This document shows, in pieces, positions 59,732 through 64,000 of a DNA stretch of 64,000 nt (the first letter of the stretch is position 1; each line of letters begins with the position of its first letter). Source of the DNA: Aquila chrysaetos chrysaetos (taxonomy: Eukaryota; Chordata; Aves; Accipitriformes; Accipitridae). Below the pieces are notes generated by a model. It made no database searches. It saw nothing but the letters and a program-made list of their open reading frames with translations, and was not told the DNA's origin. The stretch spans positions 19,535,363-19,599,362 of the forward strand of contig NC_044005.1 of the NCBI RefSeq assembly GCF_900496995.4. Reading direction: 5' to 3'. Made by a program: the position numbers and the translations under genes.

Positions 59732-62700
59732 ACAGTATTTACAAAAACTGTAGCAGCTGGCATAGAAATCATTGTGCTACTCTGAGGTTCACAAAGATGT
59801 GGTCCTTGGCTAGTCCGCAGGCTGTTTGGTTGCAGGAAAGGTGCCTTCCTCAGGTGTTCTCATCCTGAGTATCACTTGTCAAATGGAACTGAGACAAACC
59901 CCAAGTTGTTAGAAATAAGATCTTAAAGTGTTTTTCACTAATGAAACTTTGTGGGTGTTCCCAACTAGTTTAACTAACTGAAAATGGTTCTTTTTAAGAA
60001 AATGATCTGAAGAAATTTTGATTCCGTTTGTTGAATTTTGTCTAACATTGCAAATGAACAGCATGGTGGTAAAGCACCGTCATGAGCGTTAGCAAATCTC
60101 CAAGTACAAAATTACTTGTTCACAGATTATTGGAAGAGGTAAAATAGTAAATGTTGAATATCTGAAATTAATGAGAATGTATTTTAAAGTGCGCCCAGAA
60201 TTGGGAAGCAGTGGTTATAGGATTCTTTTATATTTTAAGCTGGTCTGAATGAGCTACTTTACTTAATAAAGGCCTTAATCTGTAGGAGAACTGTGTACAA
60301 CTTTGTCTTGGAAAACTTGGTTGGCATCAAAAACACAGTTCTGTGAGTGAAATGCAACATGCCGTAAGAGAAAGATTTTTCTCTTAAGATCACAGTTTAG
60401 TGTAGCAGTCCCCAATATAGCTAGTGAAGACCGCAACACTGATGTTAATGATCACACATATTTGAAATCCCTATTTTTTTTCATTGAAAGCTTTTATTTT
60501 TTAAGAGATCTGTAAAGTTGCTTTTCTCAAATATTGAAAAATAACACTTATGAAATGCCAGTGATGAATCTTTTCCAGTAAGTTTATCACAACATGTTGG
60601 TCTTACAGATGACTCTTGTATTTTATTGCAGTGTTCAGGTTTAGGGATTGTGTTTTGGAACCTCTCTGCAACAGTTTTAAGGAGAGTATTGTGTCATTCA
60701 TAGCTTTGGGAATTTGGGTTCTCAGGGTGCCTGGAATTTTGTGGTGTTGGAATGATAATTTTGGAAGCTAGCAATCACATTTCAAAACCAATTGCAAGTC
60801 CATCATGATTTTTTGATGAAACAGTAGCGTCTCGAAGGAAGTGGCTACAATGGACTTCAGTATGAAGGTAGTGTCTGCTCAGAGCATTCTCAGGACATCA
60901 GTGCTCTAATGTTTTATTTCCTTCCTTTGGAAACACAGTGAGGAAACTTTAGGTCAGTTCAGTGGCAAGCTGAATGGATAAAATAAAGGATCCATGAATT
61001 TCCACGGGTATTTCCGGCAATTCATTGTTGCTGCAATCAGAACATGACCTTGCTCAAGTTCAGTGAGATGTACGGCTCTGTCTGGAAAAGCACTGAGGAG
61101 GCAAATTTTTATAGTTCAAGTGAGGTAGAATGATGTAGTTCTGTAGAAACCCTAGCCGGTGTGAAATACTGTGTTACTGCGGGGAGAGAATGCACACCCT
61201 GGAAGTTTGCAGATCTATATGCTACCAAGAGCATCGTGACATTGCCATGAAAATAGAACATTACCTACAGGTATCAAGTTTGCTGATGGAATACACCAGC
61301 CTTTTAACACACTGCTTTCTTACTAATTGAATTTCTTACTACCATTACTATCCCATTTCTGTTGTTGTTTTGTTTTGTGTGTGACCTTTTCTCTGACTGC
61401 TGTTCCTCTCAACACCTTGTTTCTATAGTTTCTTATTATATCTTTCCTCACATTTAGCCTTGCAGAATAAGGGAGCAGAGGGGAGTTAGGAGCAGAGTTA
61501 GGGGCAAACCCAAAGGATCAGGAAGTATTTTACATGTCTATTTTTTGTTTGTCACTTTCTATGCTGTTGCTTTAGCTGGATGTAAGTAGGACGTAAAAAT
61601 AGAAACATCTTACCAGTTTTCATTTGTTTTGCTCCCTTGTGAAATACAAGACCTCAGATGTATGGTTGAAGCTTACCCTCAGAGTAAACCAGGGATTTCT
61701 AAACCTCTTAGGACTCATGCCCTACTTAGAAGGTGTTTATCAAATTTGTTTGGTTTTTATACATACAGCTTGTAATGCAATTTATATATGCAAAGCTTTC
61801 CAAAGAGATCTACATCTCTACCAGAAAAGTTTGCAGACTATGATGTGACATGCCTTTTTGCATTTCCACAAAAGTGGAAATGAAGGTCTCTCTTAATTTG
61901 TTATCTTTTTTTGTTTTCCTTCTGTTGTGTTCATTATCATATTTACAGAACAAGCGTACTAAGGACACACATTTTTCTCAATGAAGACCAAAGAAGGTGA
62001 CAGTACTAAGATGTGTTGTCTTATTTTTGACTGACAGCTTTGTTTCTTCAGATAGCCAGGGGTGTTACAACAGTGTAAGTGACGATGTAAATCTGCTGCT
62101 TGTATTCCAACTGATGTGTCATCTGGAAGAGTAGTCAGTGTAGTCAGTATCATTTCACAAGTAACCAAGCTGGTCTAACACCTTGCTGCTATTGCGTGGA
62201 GGAGCTCGCTCTTCTTACCTTTACTCAAGCTGCTCCTTCTCTATGCAGTTTCTCTCGGTTACATGTTCCTGGCCTCTCCCTTGTGTTGATGAACACCAGA
62301 GGTGGGACTTACTGTGCCGGGCCAGCGGAAAACTCTGTGCTCCTCTTTCTGGGGTTAGTTTCTGCTGGCTTGCTGAGCTGATTTGCCTCCCACAGAGGTC
62401 TGAAGAGTGTAACAGCTGGTGGAAAATGAACAGTGGCAGCCAGTGAAGGGCAAAGGTGAGGGGAACTTTCTTCTCCCACTGTGAGGAAGCATGTAATTGG
62501 TCTGAGTGGAATGAACTAAGTACTTTTGGGTATTTGGAGCTTATAGCTGCTTACATTTATAAGAATACTTCCATATATTATGCATGTAGTTATTTTAGAA
62601 ATTAGGCATCTCGCATACTAATGTTGGGTTAGTTGCACTCTGTTGCTTTGTTTAAAAGTTATAAGAAGAAATGTTAGCCTGAATTATTAGTGTATATATA

Positions 62701-64000
62701 CTGGTATATGTCTGTATAATAGCTAGTCTAGGTTCCTTTAACCTAACGTCAAGGGTTAAAGGTTAGTATTAACTTTTCTATAGGGAAATAAGTTCATTAG
62801 CATAAACTCAGGATCATTGATACCACTTTTGTTTGAGTTTGATTTGCGTGGTAGTAAAGAAGGGGGCAGAAGGTCCTTAACCATGCCAAATGTGGGCCAT
62901 TCCCCCTCCCTGCAAATCTGTCTTGTAAATAATCAGATTTTAGAATTTGATGGTTAAATTCTCTGCAGTTTTCTCTGCACTGAACATGATTTAATTGGTG
63001 CTTTGATAAGGAGCAACTGAAGACAATAACTTTGTAAAAAGCAAAGTGGCAGGATGTTGTGATAAATTGGAGGGAGTGAGGATGTCTGTCTAATAGTGCT
63101 ACGTTCGTTGGTAGCAAGACCCTTAATCATTGGAGAGCATTTCATCTCTGCTCCAGGCTCTGGAGGAAGAGTGGTGAATCTGGGCATTTCTCTGGTGTCA
63201 GCAAATGTGTGGCAGAATGCATAGCAGCAGTTATTAGTAAGCTGCTCTGATCAGAGATGTTATCTGTTGCTCTGTTGCTTCAGGAGATGTTGCATGAGTT
63301 TTTCTGCAAGTTCCCACCCCACTGGTGATCTGTGTGTGATTGGTATTATTCAACTCAAAATGCGTACGCATAAACAGAAATCCTTTACTATAATCTCATA
63401 TTCTCTTCAAGAGAAGGGAATGCATGAAAGGTGGTGGGTTTTTTTTAATGTAGTTTTAAAGTAATTTTAAATTTCCTTTTTACAGATTTTGGTACAGCTT
63501 TATAGTGTGTGTGCTGTTTTTTTCTGACAGGATCGTGGTTCATTCAGATCACAAAATAGACCGGCCTCTGGAGATAGAGCCATAAATCTTAAGGCCAGAA
63601 TTAAATATTTCATCAAATCATTCTGTCTTTATAATTATCTTGGTCGCTGCCTTGTGGAATTAACACGTAAGAAATCTGTAAAATCTGTAATACTGTAGTA
63701 GGAAGAAAACTGCTTGCCTTCAGCACTCTCTACTGAGTTTGTCACCCGTATTAGTATTCTATAGAGATGTCATATTAACAATGATTAATCAACAACTTGA
63801 GTTTTGATACAGCCGCTCTACAGCTGATGTTTCTGATGTGTAACATGTAAAGGGCAATAAAGCAAAGGAAGGACTTTGAAACGTGTGGTTGTATTGTCTG
63901 GAAGAGAGGAGAGAGTCAGGATCTAACCCTAGCAGATCCTTAGGAGTTGTTTCTTTGATAACAAAAGTAGATCCTGAATGTTTAAGCTTCACTGAAAGAA

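Larger units (their letters stand above)
55600..64000 (+). other. TTC7B: TTC7B gene body, 5' part
   Basis: From the approximate 5' UTR through exon 1 and into intron 1, which runs off the right edge. I looked for exon 2, expected to continue from a split Asp codon into a DMAELLL-like segment, and did not find it. The order RPS6KA5 then TTC7B on one strand matches human chromosome 14q32. Confidence 0.9.
55887..64000 (+). other. TTC7B: TTC7B intron 1 (5' part)
   Basis: The first 280 bp are CpG island, including a 15-G run (55932-55946). After about 56.4 kb the DNA is ordinary AT-rich intron. An antisense LTR lies at 58914-59731. A perfect 9-bp hairpin with an AAAA loop sits at 61861-61882. The stretch 62180-62450 is more GC-rich and could be old repeat, but I could not identify it. 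No exon or RNA gene is seen. Confidence 0.8.

Noticed and set aside
59101..59753. Open frames of 131-174 codons rich in Ser, Leu, Cys and Pro
   Set aside because: They fall inside the antisense LTR, in three frames at once, and reflect its pyrimidine-rich composition.
62742..62776. Inverted CTTTAACC / GGTTAAAG near 62.75 kb
   Set aside because: An 8-bp stem is expected many times by chance in this window.

Overview
The window is vertebrate genomic DNA, almost certainly from a bird. It holds CR1 LINE copies, two long terminal repeats (LTRs) of kinds I know from neoavian birds, short AT-rich introns and one GC-extreme CpG island. There are no operons, no bacterial-type genes and no CRISPR arrays. 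I cannot name the species. The two LTR families argue against chicken and for a neoavian bird; this is an inference from memory of these repeats.

Two protein-coding genes lie head to tail on the + strand. From the left edge to about 39.7-41.3 kb is the 3' two-thirds of RPS6KA5, which encodes MSK1, a nuclear kinase acting below ERK and p38. Twelve coding exons (8689-38524) are readable with consensus splice sites and matching phases. They encode 593 residues, equivalent to human residues 207-799: the end of the N-terminal AGC-type kinase domain with its tail, the whole C-terminal CaMK-type kinase domain, and the nuclear-localisation/MAPK-docking tail. The first five coding exons lie to the left of the window. 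The second gene is TTC7B, a scaffold of the plasma-membrane PI4KA lipid-kinase complex. Only its CpG-island promoter and first coding exon (55766-55886) are present, and the last 8.1 kb is its intron 1. Human has the same order and orientation.

Layout: 1-8688 is RPS6KA5 intron with an inverted CR1 and a solo LTR at 4.7-5.9 kb. Between 8.7 and 38.5 kb are twelve exons and eleven introns; the 10.5-kb intron before exon 8 holds a young and an ancient CR1. The 3' UTR follows, with several possible poly(A) signals and a likely ancient MITE remnant. From about 41.3 to 55.2 kb is intergenic DNA with an old CR1 fragment and no gene I can support. The CpG island spans about 55.29-56.17 kb. TTC7B intron 1 then carries an LTR at 58.9-59.7 kb.

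The most notable structure is a pair of inverted CR1 arms of 519 bp, identical except at one base. They lie 15.4 kb apart inside RPS6KA5 and bracket two kinase-domain exons. I found no undescribed multi-gene system.
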